Of a stretch of DNA of 64,000 nucleotides, positions 30,582 through 42,343 are shown piece after piece (within the stretch, counting starts at the first letter, position 1; every line of letters starts with the position of its first letter). Location of the stretch: the NCBI GenBank assembly GCA_029876055.1, contig CM056876.1, forward strand, positions 682,001-746,000, written 5' to 3'. The notes beneath the pieces were generated by a model. That model was given only the letters and a program-made list of their open reading frames with translations, made no database searches and was not told the origin of the DNA. The position numbers were made by a program, and so were the translations under genes. This stretch comes from Madurella fahalii (lineage: Eukaryota > Ascomycota > Sordariomycetes > Sordariales).

Positions 30582-30845
30582 TGTCAAAAGAATCATGTGC
30601 CAAAGGATCAGGATCACAGGATCTAGTGCAGGAGTCAAACCCATGTACTCTAGTCAGCTAAAGCAGGCTGGCAGCTGACTGTACCACTGAACAGACGTTA
30701 TCCTATACGGGTATCTCGTCTATAAAAGGAACAAGCTCTCCAGCACAGATGGAGACACACAAAAAAAAAAAAGACAATCAAGACAAGACACATAAAAATC
30801 CTAAAGTGTCATTTCCCAAGATTCAGAGGTGCCGTGTTTCCGACA
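30582..30845 (+). repeat. Solo LTR, family A, TSD CTTAA
   Basis: TGTCAAAAGAATCATG to GTGTTTCCGACA, 264 bp. Flanked by CTTAA at 30577-30581 and 30846-30850. The surrounding sequence is AT-rich repeat remnant. Confidence 0.95.
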
Positions 30846-32383
30846 CTTAACTGCACCATAGCCGATACCATGTTTCTCGACGCATAACATCGGGGAGACA
30901 GTACTATAGCGCTCGATTTTACATTTTAAAGAAATCGCAAAGCCACTATTGTACCTGGGATAGCACCGCCCTAGACCTCTGCTCATACCTCGGCCAAGTG
31001 CGTCCACAGCATTAACACAGCCTCCCCTCTAGTGTCTTGTTATAACTGACTTTATTCAGTATTGGAACCGTGCTTAACCACACAAAAGAACCAGCATAAT
31101 TTCAAACCGAACAGCTTCACAGAAATCTCTTATACTGTCCGCGAGACTCCAACGAATATGAGCACTACAGTATCTAGGTCAACACCACCACCGGAGAAGA
31201 GTTCTCTGAGAAATAGAATGAAATTGTATGTAGGAACAGATGATGAGATATGGACACGAGCTATATACACATACATCATCTCAAGAAATTTCCTTTAAAC
31301 GGCCTTCGACGTAGGCACATCTAGAAAGCCGTGTTCCTACTAGACGAACAAATGTCCCACCCTATTGAGCTTAAGTCTTCTATCTCATAAGCTCGGGTCG
31401 TAGACAAGGTATATAAAGCCTTACACCCAGCGCTCGGCAAACGTAAGCAAGAAGTTTATTAGCGTATTACCTCACCTTTTTCTCATCATCCTTCGCTGAG
31501 CAACCTTCAAAATTCACCATATTAGTGGTACCGACTTATAAAGTCTCGGACCGTAGTTGTATATCTAACCTCTAGTATCAATCGCATTATTCGTTAGTAG
31601 TATATAGCACGATGTAGTTAACCAAATAAGTAACTTACAAGCGGGATAAATGGTAGACCGATACCAAGGATGAGAAAGGCAAATAATCTAATATCCTAGT
31701 CCATGTTAAAGGCTACAAAGAGCTTATTCCCAAAGAGAAAGACGGTACCGGCAAATAGACATCGGAGAATAGAAACTTATCGAATTAGTAATAATAGTTA
31801 CTTTATTGGCTTAGAGAAGGGATTCAATATAGTAGTCTTACTTAATACGAATACAGAGATGGAGAAGTTGAGGCTAAGAGAAATTAGTTAGCAATAAGCT
31901 TTTATATATAAGCAGAGTAGTTATAACTTACCTCTAGAGAGTAAATAGTTAAATTACTATCTACCTCGTTAGTTTAGTGGTTTTAACTATATACTAAGAA
32001 AGGAACCTGTTAATTACTATAATAGTTATAATTTCTACTATAAAGATTATAATATTGATCTATGGCTAAAACTAGTAAGAATTTATATAAATTCAATTAA
32101 ACTATTACTAGAATATATTATAATAAAATATATTCTAAAGGTAGTAAAACTATAGATAAGTAGTTCTCAAGCCTAAAGATAAGGCTAGAAATATAGCTTA
32201 GAAGCCTAATGTTAATGCATATATACGAGGTTTAGCAAAGTTTATAATATATACCTTAACTCTAGTTTAAAATCTCAGCTCTTTAGAGTATCTTTACTAA
32301 AAATAGCTTTAATAAATTTCATCGTTCTAACGGTCCTGATAATTATACTGAGTTGAGAGAAACAGTCCCAGAGGGTAGAGTCC
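30846..32383. other. AT-rich repeat remnant, no recognised gene
   Basis: Stops are dense in all frames. The short frames at 31062-31298 and 31703-31891 have no domain. TA dinucleotides are very common and CpG is rare in 31700-32300, as expected after heavy C-to-T damage. Confidence 0.5.
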
Positions 32384-32640
32384 TGTTGGAAAGCACGACA
32401 CCTCTGAATCTTGGGAAATGACAGTTGAGAATTTTTGTGTATCTTGTCTTGATTGTGTTCTTATGTCTCCATCTGTGCTAGAGAGCTTGCTTCTTTTATA
32501 GACGAGATACCCGTATAGGATAACGTCTGTTCAGTGGCACAGTCAGCTACCAGCCTGCTTTAGCTGGCTAGAGTAATATGGGTTTGACTCCTGCACTAGA
32601 TCCTGTGATCCTGGTCCTTTGGCACATGATCCTTTTGACA
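32384..32640 (-). repeat. Solo LTR, family A, TSD AGTCC
   Basis: TGTTGGAAAGCACGACACC to GATCCTTTTGACA, 257 bp, reverse orientation. Flanked by AGTCC at 32379-32383 and 32641-32645. Confidence 0.95.
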
Positions 32641-32659
32641 AGTCCCTCTAATCAGAGTG

Positions 32660-33025
32660 ACATAGTTGCTAGGATAGTGCTGCGGGGGCTAGAACTTACC
32701 GTAGGCCCATTTTTCTTTCGTACTATAAATAGTGCCGCCCTGGCCATTGCTCCTTAGATAAGATAATCAATTCAATACTCTTCTTCACACTTGTTGCAAG
32801 CTCAATTGACGAGTTTTCTTTGCGCTCAAAGTGATCTCCCTCTGATCAGAGAGAGCTCTATCTGCATATGTTGTTTTGACCTTGTTTAGGCTGCAGGGAC
32901 CCGATTTATGGGGGTGTCGTCTAGCCTATCTTGTCTATCTTATCTATTTAACATTTAACTATCTTTGTCCTCCTCTTTTTTTTTGGTAGGTATATGGGTG
33001 TAGATGTATATTTCTGCACCATTTT
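32660..33025 (+). repeat. Dispersed LTR-like segment, copy 1 (partner at 54697-55125)
   Basis: Shares with 54697-55125 the start region (GATAGTGC), a TATA-like stretch (ACTATAAATAG here), the palindromic TCCCTCTGATCAGAG and the end TCTGC(A/T)CCATTT. The layout resembles a 370-430 bp LTR. No coding content. Confidence 0.5.
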
Positions 33026-33175
33026 AATAGCCTTATTCCGGATACTATAATCCTATCCCAGGTGCTAGAATTCTGTTTTAGATACCGAAACTCTATTCCA
33101 GAAATTGTAGTTCTACTCCAGGTACCGTACTATTGACCTAGGTGCTATATTATCCCTAATATAGTTGTACCGATA
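33026..33175 (+). repeat. Fragment of the long inverted-repeat element (right arm)
   Basis: Contains the degenerate units ATTCCAGAAATTGTAGTTCT and CTCCAGGTACCGTAC and the terminal word TAGGTGCTATATTATCCCTAA that also end the right arm of the element at 55189-56356 (AGGTGCTGTATTATCCCCAA). It is more T-rich than that copy, consistent with C-to-T damage. Confidence 0.6.
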
Positions 33176-33184
33176 TGTCTAATA

Positions 33185-33541
33185 TATACAGAGTACTAGC
33201 TAGCATTTGATAAAGTTGTAGACCTAGAGCTTACTGATAAGGAGTGCATCGTGTATATGTAGGAGTTAGTTAGCTATATCTTCTATACCACTCAATGTTG
33301 GGGAAAAGCTCTTGTATATAGCTCAATAATATATTGAACAATAATATCCTCTTCTGACTGAGTGAGTTTCTTGGAATTAGATGTAGTATCACGTTGTATA
33401 AGCTGGTTAGTACACCGGTTATATAGAGTTGAAAGGTGGTACATTGTAAAACGTAGCTACAGTTCGAATACTTAGTTTCTTATCATCTTGAAGGGCTTTA
33501 AGAGCTAAGATTACCTTGGATTCATTTGAAGTAGAAAACAT
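33185..33541 (-). pseudogene. pogo-like transposase fragment, N-terminal part
   Basis: From Met at 33541 the minus strand reads STSNESKVILALKALQDDKK and VATFYNVPP (pipsqueak-type HTH), then after a short gap SNSKKLTQSEEDIIVQYI (Tc5-type HTH), parallel to the copy at 349-1815. The DDE domain is missing. Stops and frameshifts are present. Confidence 0.68.
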
Positions 33542-34302
33542 ATCAGGTGGTAGAAAAACGTGATATTATTTGGAAGAAAAATGCATTGTGCCAAAAAGTA
33601 TCTAGCTCGCTTATAAGTCTGACTCGCTTATATGTCTGACTCACTTATATGTCCGACTCGCTTATAATATACATTAAGCTCTATGTAAAATCTTAACGTA
33701 ATAAGCTAAATGAACTATTGTATAGATATAAGATTACTATGTCTCTAATTAAATAAAGTATAATCTAGACTCTCTTATTGCATTAGAATATCATAACTAT
33801 AATAGCCAATATAAGATCTTTATTCAGAAATATAGAAAACTATCTCTAGAACTAAGGTATACAAGGTAACTACAAGGAGAGTAACCTCTGCTACAGATTA
33901 TGTAGTAGTGCTTAAAATCTCTAAAACATTACTATCGAGGCTATCGATGACAATGACTTTACCGATCATTTATACTTTGGCTATAATATTTGTAAGTTAG
34001 AAAAAGAAGATAAGAAGGCTGCTATAAAAGTACAGTTTAATCTCTACATCATTAAGCTAAGCTAGCACTAATGAGTATACTAGGGTATTAAACAATTGTT
34101 AAATGCTTATTAGGTGAAGGAGTATAAATCTTAGTTTTAATAGTTATTAGGAGTTGTAGTTATCTTCTAAGACGAGAAGAATAATAAGGAATAAGGACTA
34201 TAGTGAAGGAAATAGATAATTAGCTTATAGCTATCTGTATCTAGGCTAACTAATCTAGAGCTAAAAGTTCAATGAAGCTAAAAAAAAAAAAATCTAAGCT
34301 AA
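33542..34302. other. Strongly AT-rich repeat remnant
   Basis: No frame longer than about 60 codons. A short quasi-repeat with CTTATAAGTCTGACTCGCTTATATG occurs three to four times near 33610-33670 (unit about 21 bp). Otherwise nothing is recognised. Confidence 0.45.
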
Positions 34303-34500
34303 TGTCACGTGTACAGGAGCTTAGCAGAGGTCGTGAGAAGTGCGTGGAAAGGTTGAAGTCTCTGAAGATCTATCTACTTCAGTAGGAGACTGAAGAACTG
34401 GCTTAAATACACAAAGGAAATGGTCTGGGCAGCTCACGTGATGAGCTACTGAGCTCGGCGATGAGAGCCGAGCTCCACAAGTGCGATTTCCAGCGCGACA
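34303..34500 (+). repeat. Short solo LTR-like insertion, family E, TSD GCTAA
   Basis: A 198-bp unit from TGTCACGTGTACAGG to CCAGCGCGACA with TG..CA ends, flanked by GCTAA at 34298-34302 and 34501-34505. No second copy lies in the window. It contains two CACGTG-like E-box words (34307, about 34434). Less C-to-T damaged than its surroundings, so a recent insertion. Strand is nominal. Confidence 0.75.
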
Positions 34501-34564
34501 GCTAATTACTATTACTATAAACAATTAAGTTCTATATCTCCTCAAAGAGAAATTCCATTATTAT

Positions 34565-34822
34565 GGTAACGAAAGCTCTCTGGGCTAGACTGGGGGAACC
34601 GGCCGAATGACGGTGGATGATGTCACTGTACTAGGGTAGATAAGAACCCCGTGGGAAACCCTCTCACGCGGGGAACTTCTGATCCGTAAGGATCAGTCTC
34701 TGTGTAGTCAATGACAATAGAAGGCTGTTCGTGAAGCTATCGCCCGCTGATCGAACCCTTTTCGGTACTGAGACATCGTAGTCCATCTCCCTCAACGTGT
34801 TCCCAGAACAACCCCCTTTACA
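34565..34822 (+). repeat. Solo LTR, family C (gypsy), TSD ATTAT
   Basis: GGTAACGAAAGCTCTCTGGG to CCCCCTTTACA, 258 bp; the first base is changed from the expected T. Flanked by ATTAT at 34560-34564 and 34823-34827. Confidence 0.85.
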
Positions 34823-34979
34823 ATTATATATAAAAGGAATTTACTTATTCACTTAGTAGCTATCTAGAAAGAAGTATTAATAGCTTACAATATTAAGGTA
34901 GGTTATAGCCTATATCGATAGCTAAACTATTAATAAGCCTATTGTTCTAGATATCCTTTTTCACATCGTAATCGAGCTT

Positions 34980-35360
34980 ATGGCACTTATTGGCTCCGTC
35001 CTCAGTATTACCGGCCCTATTGTCAATCTTTCACTGAGCGCCATTGTTAGCCTCAGCGTCTCAGTCGTTGGCGTCGTGGGTAGCATCGCCGGCGCTACCG
35101 GGGAGATCTTTGAGTCAGCCTGTGCTATTCATGGCGTCTCGGCCGTTATTAAGAAGCTCTCTGTTGATGTATCATCAGCAATGTGGTTTAATACATCTCC
35201 CGATAGATCCATCTCTTTAGGGCATGCAATAAACAACTGGCTCACAACGTACTTGGCATTGGTTGATAGTACGTATAGACGTGAGGACATTGTCTCCAAG
35301 GGTAATCGCGCTAGAGGAGTCGCACGAGATCTGCGGCGTAAGATGATCACGTCGACCTAG
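34980..35360 (+). CDS. Small hypothetical protein with hydrophobic N-terminus
   Basis: A 126-residue frame with ATG at 34980. Residues 1-45 are hydrophobic and rich in V, S, I and G (ITGPIVNLSLSAIVSLSVSV, then VGVVGSIAGA), like a membrane helix pair. The rest is soluble, ending in a basic segment (RGVARDLRRKM). I do not recognise the family. It stands alone between repeat remnants, with no splice signals seen. It may be a decayed gene end. Confidence 0.35.
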   Translation: MALIGSVLSITGPIVNLSLSAIVSLSVSVVGVVGSIAGATGEIFESACAIHGVSAVIKKLSVDVSSAMWFNTSPDRSISLGHAINNWLTTYLALVDSTYRREDIVSKGNRARGVARDLRRKMITST

Positions 35361-36676
35361 TATAAGTATAATTGCTGACTACGTCGCCAACTAGGAGAGG
35401 GACCGAAAAGTGAGGAAGATACGTGACCGGCTGCTCTGGTGAGGACTCTGGCCAACGTATCGAATCGCTTTGGATGTTGAGAAGCCCAACGCCATACCCT
35501 GAATTTGGCTATCTTCATATAAGACTAATTCTAGCCCCGCCCGGCTAGAGTTAAAGTAATTCCCAACTGGTTGGGGTATAACCTTGCCAAAGTGGTAATC
35601 AAGGTGAGCAAAGGTGAGTAACGTCTGATCAGGATCTGAGCAAGGTCTGAGCAGGGGCGAACAAAGTCACATGGACCGTGCCGGAATGCACGCGCCCAGC
35701 TTCGTCTCCTGTAACATGACATGTATCGCATGTTGTTGAATTCTCTTTACCAGATGAAGATGCATACGGATGATGCTCTTGCCAGTATCGGGTCCCTAAT
35801 CATAGCCGAGTTCCTATCAGTTCTAACCACGACCCCGAGTAACCACACCAGCGTGCCCAGCCTTGGAAACCAACTTCAATATTAGGAGTAATCGCCGTAT
35901 GGACGTCCCTGCAAACCGAAGCCTTAATTATTCCGAAATAATCTTATGTTTGGCAGCGCGGATATTTGGCAGCCACCCATATGAACCATTCAGAATGTAG
36001 AAGTGAGAGCGCCGAAGCGGGACCTGAATCAACCCCTGAGCAGGTTATAAACGCCACAAGCACACTCATAATGCTGGAACCACAAGACTTTGGGCAGGAA
36101 ATTGCCCTTCGTTGGACAAAACAAAGGGACAGACCTGGTGCGACTCAGCTGGTATTGGGCAGTACCACAGGGTATGACATCCCGCAGAAATACTGCTCCT
36201 GCAAAGAGTTAATATCCGAGATTCGCTGCAGAGGTCACGACAAGTACAACTTGCTGTGTGCAGCGTAGATGCTAGGGCACTGCCGAGACTATGAGCCGGT
36301 AACCGAGCTTGAGCTCTCTGGAGACAGTCCTGACAGAAATTGGCTATACTGAGCGGATGCCCAGCGAACGATACCGTAGACGGTAGATCAGGTTCCCTAG
36401 CTGGGGAACGACTGCAGCGCCGACCTTTGACTTGGGCAAGCGGCGGCATGCAACGCACCAGGTTCCTCTTTGGGCACCGAGAAGTACATCTATCACTTGA
36501 TCACTGCTAGCAGGTTATCCTGCATCCTCAGATCGGAGTAACGTCGGGAGTGTCATTGAATGTGGTTGTTTCTTCATCTAGGCTCAAGAGTGATAGCACG
36601 AGGTATTGGGTGGCAACATGTACAGTCTGTGAGATTTTGCGTTCGGAGCTCTCTCCTCCTTCCTCCGCTTCTGCGC
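35361..36676. other. No recognised gene
   Basis: Single-copy-looking sequence with short frames on both strands (for example 35966-36268), none with a domain. It holds the 3' flank of the feruloyl esterase gene. Confidence 0.45.
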
Positions 36677-37627
36677 TTACGTGAATTGGGAGAAGAATTC
36701 CCAAGTATAAATGTCCGAGAATGTACTTGTCGCACCCGGATCCCTTGGGCTGGGCGTATGGTCACTGGCAAGAGATCATCCAAGTTAGCCAACTCGGAGC
36801 AATCCAGATGGGAAATTAATTATAATTGCGAGCACATACCCGTCAAAGGCGACGAAGGTGGTGGGATATTCGGGATTACAGCCCTCGTAGACGGTCTTGA
36901 TGTGCTTCTCGCCGCGGGCCGGCTCCTTGGCCTCCTTTGGTGTGCAGCCGTTGTTCTGGACGAACCTGTCGCGCATCTGGCGGCCGCCGGCGATGGGGAG
37001 AACCTGGTCGCGGGTGCCGTGCTGTGAGTACCAGGCCACAGGCTCGGTGCCGCCCGGGCAGGCGCCGCTGATCTGGGGATTCCCGGACAGCACGGCCACG
37101 GCGCGGAGCTCCTTGCCGAGAGCGCAGGCGAGGATGAAGGACATGGCGGCGCCGTGGCTGAAGCCCGTCGAGAAGCGGAGGTTCTGATCGATGCAGAGAT
37201 CGTCCTCGACGGCCTTGATGATGTCATTGACCAATGTGATATCGGAACCGCCGTTGTTCCACCAGCCAACGCCAAGAGCGCCGCTGGTTCCGGTGGGCGC
37301 AACGTAGATGGCACCAATCGTGTCGTTAATAAGACGCGGTAGGCCGTAGTAGGCGTTGGGGCCGCTCGAGATCTGCTGGCCACTGCCCCCCACGGCGTGC
37401 ATGGTAAAGATCAGGCGGTACTGGTGATTGTAGTCGTAGTTGTCCGGGAGCTTGACAAAGTATTGGCGTGTCGCGCCGCCCGAGGTAATGCTCAAGCCGG
37501 GCGCGGTGGCGGCGGCCGGCGTAACCAACTTGGGGGCCTTACCGCAGCCCGGGGACGGCTTCCCGCATAGGATCGGCTGTGCAGCTCCGAGCAGGAGCAG
37601 CGCTGCGGCGAAGGTCTTGAGCGGCAT
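36677..37627 (-). CDS. faeD: Feruloyl esterase, type D (carbohydrate esterase 1 / LpqC-like)
   Basis: A secreted alpha/beta-hydrolase releasing ferulic and related acids from plant cell-wall polysaccharide. CDS is complement(36677-36764, 36840-37627), 291 aa, the same length as type-D enzymes such as Neurospora FAE-1. Residues 1-21 are a signal peptide (MPLKTFAAALLLLGAAQPIL). Then come YFVKLPDNYDYNHQYRLIFT, the oxyanion-side region MHAVGGSGQQI, and the nucleophile elbow GFSHGAAMS (Ser in G-F-S-H-G). The acid region is SQHGTRDQVLPI. The intron at 36765-36839 (75 bp, GTATGT..GCCAG, branch CTAAC) splits the glycine codon of FDG, and exon 2 supplies the catalytic His in GDHTPSP, then DIYTWEFFSQFT and stop. 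No carbohydrate-binding module. It looks intact. It is isolated among repeats, with no other cell-wall gene in the window. Confidence 0.93.
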
Positions 37628-38101
37628 GTTAAGGATTCGACTAGAACGGCTCTGGCGGATAACCCTCTTATGTGGCGTTGGCTAGTAGTGTGCGAGGTTG
37701 GCGTCATCGTGCAAGACGTACTCCCGCAGCCTACCCTCCCCTATTTATGCGCTTCTGTCTTGATGGCAAACTTCGGAGGGACCACTCTAGACATCATCTC
37801 GGTAGCTGGACACGGCTACCATTCGGAACGCGGTTTCGGTATCTGGAGTCGGTTGCTATCCTCAGTGTACAACTCCGGGGTACGTATTGGTAACTATAGC
37901 TTGTATGTCAGGAGTACTTATGAATTAATTAATTAGGCAAATTCCGCTGTCAGACAGGGGTGAGTAGACAAACTGAAGCGCACCAACCCCGGACACGCTT
38001 TCCACAGCACTTTAATTAGCCGACGGCAAGTTTTCGACCCAGAAATCTAACGCCAGGAGCCCTATAGTGCCAGAACCTGCCGTGTGGGGCAAACAGGCTA
38101 G
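37628..38101 (-). promoter_or_regulatory. Feruloyl esterase promoter with GGCTAR sites
   Basis: Upstream of the minus-strand start lie GGCTAG at 37680-37685 (plus strand), TTAGCC (reverse of GGCTAA) at 38016-38021 and GGCTAG at 38096-38101, matching the GGCTAR consensus of the xylanolytic activator XlnR/XYR1. GTGGGG near 38082 fits the CreA repressor consensus. Six-base matches are expected by chance at this density, so the call is tentative. The frame at 37670-37936 is not considered a gene. Confidence 0.3.
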
Positions 38102-38815
38102 CTAGGGATAATTTCCCTTGACGACCAACTGATGCCCAGGAACGCCCACTTGGTCAAATTTTTCCACAGACACAACAATCTTCAGATCTTCAAGCCAATC
38201 GTTGAATTCCATCGACATCGTGATATTTGACGTCGAATCCATCCGCGCAGCGGTTCCAACACCTCCCAGGGGTCGCCAACATCCCATGGGGTCACACTTG
38301 ACTGGTTCATAACAAGCGCCCCTTGATGCATGACAACCCTCTCTGTCTCCCCTCCTTCCCTCTTGGCCCCGTTACATCAAACAGCTCATCCCTTCTTGTG
38401 TTGGCTGACAACTGTACCGGGGAAAATTAAGCTGGCTGTTTGTGATCTCTCCCTTGTTCTCGTGTCCCGGAATCCACTTGGCGACCTTGCTGGTGACCAA
38501 TGCCCTTCTCCCTTTTCCTGAAGAATGCAGGTTCACATACGGTAACAAAGTTCCGACTCGGTTGTGAAAGGATGTCTGGCTAATCTATTGGTTTGAGTTT
38601 GCCACGCGACTGTTGCGTGTCCCGCGAGGCTTTTCCTCGCCCAAGACGTGTTGGCCAGACGCACTGCGGGGGGTGAGAAACAGCTCAAGGATGTGTGAGT
38701 GCTAGGGGCTTCTAACTTGCGTGGGTGGATCGCGAGCAAGAAAAAGCAAAGCTTAGAGCTCAAATGCGGAAATCCAGATTTTACAAGCTAGTTGAAGGTT
38801 CATATAGCATCTAGG
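38102..38815. other. No recognised gene
   Basis: Short frames on both strands, no domain, no repeat partner seen. Confidence 0.4.
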
Positions 38816-40060
38816 TCAACAAGGACCATGAAGGCGCTTATACCTGTCAAGCGCCTCTGTCTCTGCTACGTTCTCGAAAGGCTCCCAAGTCTCCTCCCCA
38901 CCTTTCCATTTAACAAGGAATTCCAGGCTGCCATCCTCTGACTTTCTGTGGCTACATATCTCCTCTACCTCCCACTCTTCCTTTCCCGGATCGTCTACCA
39001 CTGAGGGTATTTGAGGTTCATTGTAGAGTTGCGGAGCCTTGAGTGAAGGGTTAGTCTTGAGTTTGGTGTGATACCTGATTTCAATAGCCCTAGGAGAACG
39101 CCCTGGGAACTGCTTGGCGATCGCGCGTTAAGACGGTCCTCTTCCCTTCAGCCGGTGGATTTTTGTGTCATCCTATAGCGTATATCTCGCCTTTCCGAGA
39201 GTCGCCTTGGGGTTTACTATAGTGTCCTCACCCTTGGTATATGTTGCGCTTCTCTGCCTCGCCGAGCGGTGCCTCTTGGCTGGGGCAGTTGCGTTAGCTC
39301 CGCCGCTTTATGGGTAGAGACGATCTCCGAATTTGCTGTGATTTGGGGGAGGTATGGTGTTGTTCCGGCTGCTGCTAAGTGGCCGTTCCGCGGATGGGAA
39401 GGGCTGAGGTGCTTATCCTACGGTGCTTGCGTCGTTGTAGTGGGACCGCATCACCATCGCTGTACTTAGCATTGCTGCTTTTAATAGTGATGTTATCCTC
39501 CCTATCGTCGATATCGCAATATCGTCGACGGCCGAAGACACAGCGAGGTCTGATGGGGGTTTTGCTAACGGACGACTGTACGGATAGCTCGGTATTAGCT
39601 AGTTGGCTTTCGCCGACCTCGTTTTCGCCTCCGTTGGTAGAGTCACGGTAGAGAGTGTTATCTCGGCCCTTGCTTTGGGCGGAATGGAGATAGTCCTTGC
39701 TATTGCCCGGCTCAGTAGGATATACGTCCTCGCAAGGCTGGCTCCTTTTATTCGAACAGTCTATCTCACCGTTGTTGGAAAGGCCACTATGCGGACTCCG
39801 GGGATGACAAGGCGGGTTACTGTCCCTGGCCTTGGACAATTTAGTATCTCTAGTGGCACGATCTCGTATACGCCAGTATATGGCAGAGAGTCTGCAGTAT
39901 CTAGGGCATCCGAGACCCTGTTGACAAGAAATTCCCGCGCATGGAGGTGGATAGCTGTATGCTGGAGTTGGCTGGCCCTCCTTTGCGTACGGAGTCCTGG
40001 GTGAGGTAAATGATGTTGTCGGAGAACATTCTAGGCTTTGAGACTACCGCTACTAGGTTG
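38816..40060 (-). pseudogene. Chromodomain protein relic with Myb/SANT-like segment
   Basis: The 3' part (39001-38816) encodes a clear chromodomain: EEWEVEEICSHRK, LEFLVKWKGGEETWEPFEN, then a terminal helix LDRYKR. Directly upstream in the same frame is AKQFPGRSPRAIEIRYHTKL, like the last helix of a Myb/SANT DNA-binding repeat. A TAA precedes it. Further upstream, in other frames, come a basic linker (RRKHRRISTSALP near 39430) and coding-like sequence such as HARE(F)LVNRVSDALDTADSLP near 39930, GVYEIVPLEILNCPRP and VTRLVIPGVRIVAFPTTV. Frame changes and stops show decay. Such Myb-chromo proteins occur in many Pezizomycotina, often near repeats; host protein or transposon gene is undecided. Confidence 0.6.
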
Positions 40061-42343
40061 ATACAGATTCATTGTCTAGTTCGGCTCCACCAGTGACCGA
40101 AGGCTCATTCGCTTCGTTATCACCAGTTGCACCGGGGCCAGCGTTAACATCCTTATGTGCTCGAACATGTCAGCGTATAGACCACCTTAGGGACAGGAAA
40201 GCTAGGCACGCACCAGTAGCGGCAATATTGTGGCCGAAAGCAGTTAGAAGCTCGTCTAGTAACAGGAAAGTAGTGTTGGATCGGCCGTTGTCAGAGTTAT
40301 CGAAATCGTCGCAATTGGACTCGCTATCGCTAATTAGGACTGTGTCGTCCGGTAAATCCCCCGGACGGCCACTTTGAGGATCGTGTACGTCCTCTAGAAG
40401 CGGTAGGTGTAAAGGAGCTCCAGAAATGGCTACAGAGACGTCTACATTCCAAGCCGAAACATTGTAGCTCGTAAGCGTTGCGCCCGCCACCACAGGGGGA
40501 GTGTAAAAGATCTGGTTATCAATAAAGACTGTTGCTATCGTGTTGCGAGTAACCAGCGTAGTCGCAATGCACATGCTACAGACTTCGGCAAGCGAGATTC
40601 CAGAGATCATATATCCTACGAGCCGGGAATCTCGTTCTCCTGGGCACGGAGCAAAATACATATGCTTGTGCCGAAGGAGACGCCTTTGGCCGCAGCACCA
40701 GCGACGTACGTGCCCTGCGCTGCCACCTCTACTCCACCTATACCGGCAGAAGATGCTCGGTCGTGTCCCCTCGCATTATCGCCAAGAGCGTTGGTTCCCT
40801 GGTCCCTCGTAACCTTGCCAATCACGAAACTACTGAGAAAGGTGGCGACTGGAAACACGGCCCTTGCAAGAGGGCGTCGCCGGCACGAATCGACTCTTGA
40901 TGTGATGCCGCATGACCCACGGCATCCCTTCAGACTCCCTAGGGCGGCTTCGCGTGCATGATACAGGCGTATAATTCCCTCCTCTTTCGACGCGTTCTTG
41001 CGCCCTACTGCATCCGGCCCCCCCTTCCTCTCCTCCAGTCCCAATTACCACCAACAGCAAGGCAGTATCTTACCGAGCTGTCCAATACGCGTCATCGTCC
41101 CCACCAGCCGGCCCCTTCTAAGGTCCCTATCCGCTTCAGTTGCGAAGGACCGCCCGCCATGCGCCCAGAGCCAATGTCGACGCTTCAGCGCATCCCGGAG
41201 TCACCGTAACGCCAGAGGCCACGTCATCTCGAGCCAGTTTCGTTCCCTTGCCTGTTCTCCCGTCCTCGCTACACTGGAGGCTCCCTCGTAATATTCTCCG
41301 GAACTCGTTCCAATTGGACCATCTCGCCGAGGCCTCGTTCTCGGCTGGTCTCTTTGTCCATGTCCGTTGCAGCCAGAATTGCGGCGTATAACCCGTGAGT
41401 CAGAGAAGGTGGAAGTCGAATCAGAACACCAACCTACCTCTCTCGTAACCGGTCGCCTGCATGCCTCACCGCAGCTGTACTGGATTCGGTCCGATTGCAG
41501 CCAACGAAGTGTCCAGCCCGCAGACTGACATGCCGGGACGCGCCGTGCAAGGGAAGGCCTCCTAATGCCTCTGTATCGACGCAATCGATACATGCGGCAT
41601 TTTTGTGACTAGTCATGACGGGTGGTCTTGCCGGTTGTCGCTAGGGATTAGCTAGGTAGATGGACTTGGCCCCAACGGACAAGAGAAACGGTATGAGGTG
41701 CGATGTCGTCGAGAAGGCATTCGGCGGTTGGTTTCTGACTGATCATGCGGGAGGCCGAAGTCGAAATTCAGGTTGATACCGAGTGCAATTCATGTCGAGG
41801 ATTAGAAAACTTCTCAAAAGACGGGGAGCTGTGGGAGTGTCTAATGGTTGCGCGACACTCTGGCGCAAGACTCGGGCGCACGACGCTGCAGACGCAAAGG
41901 GGACAGAATTTGAGCGCATCTGGAGCTGAAGCAGGCGGGGCCAGCTTCCTCTGGAAAGACTAGGATGCTATCGCTGCCGTGATAGACGCCGGGCGGGAGG
42001 CAGCAGAGGAAGGAAGTGAAGAGGGGTGTGCAAAATTGAGAGTACAGGGACAGGACATCGACTGACGCTGGGGAAGGGAGGTCTATTTATGGGCGACGCG
42101 ATGAGGCAGCGAGCATGCGGCCAATCAGAGCGGGGCAGTGGGTCACCGCGTCCCAATTGGGAAAGGCGCTAAACCCGGCGCACGCGACAGTGACTTCTCG
42201 ATTATATCTAGTTATCGATCTTATTCTATTTCGTATCTCTTTTCTATTTAGTATACTTTAGAATTATCTATTTATATTAGTAATAGTAAGTGCCTATTTA
42301 ATAACTCTACTCAATAGTTCTATTCAATCAGTATAGTATGTAC
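40061..42343. other. Unassigned region, possibly the 5' part of the chromodomain relic
   Basis: Frames of 90-163 codons occur on both strands (the longest are on the minus strand at 40170-40661 and 40616-41044), overlapping in a way that suggests one decayed minus-strand gene broken by frameshifts. I recognise no domain. From 42190 to 42343 it becomes AT-rich. Confidence 0.4.
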
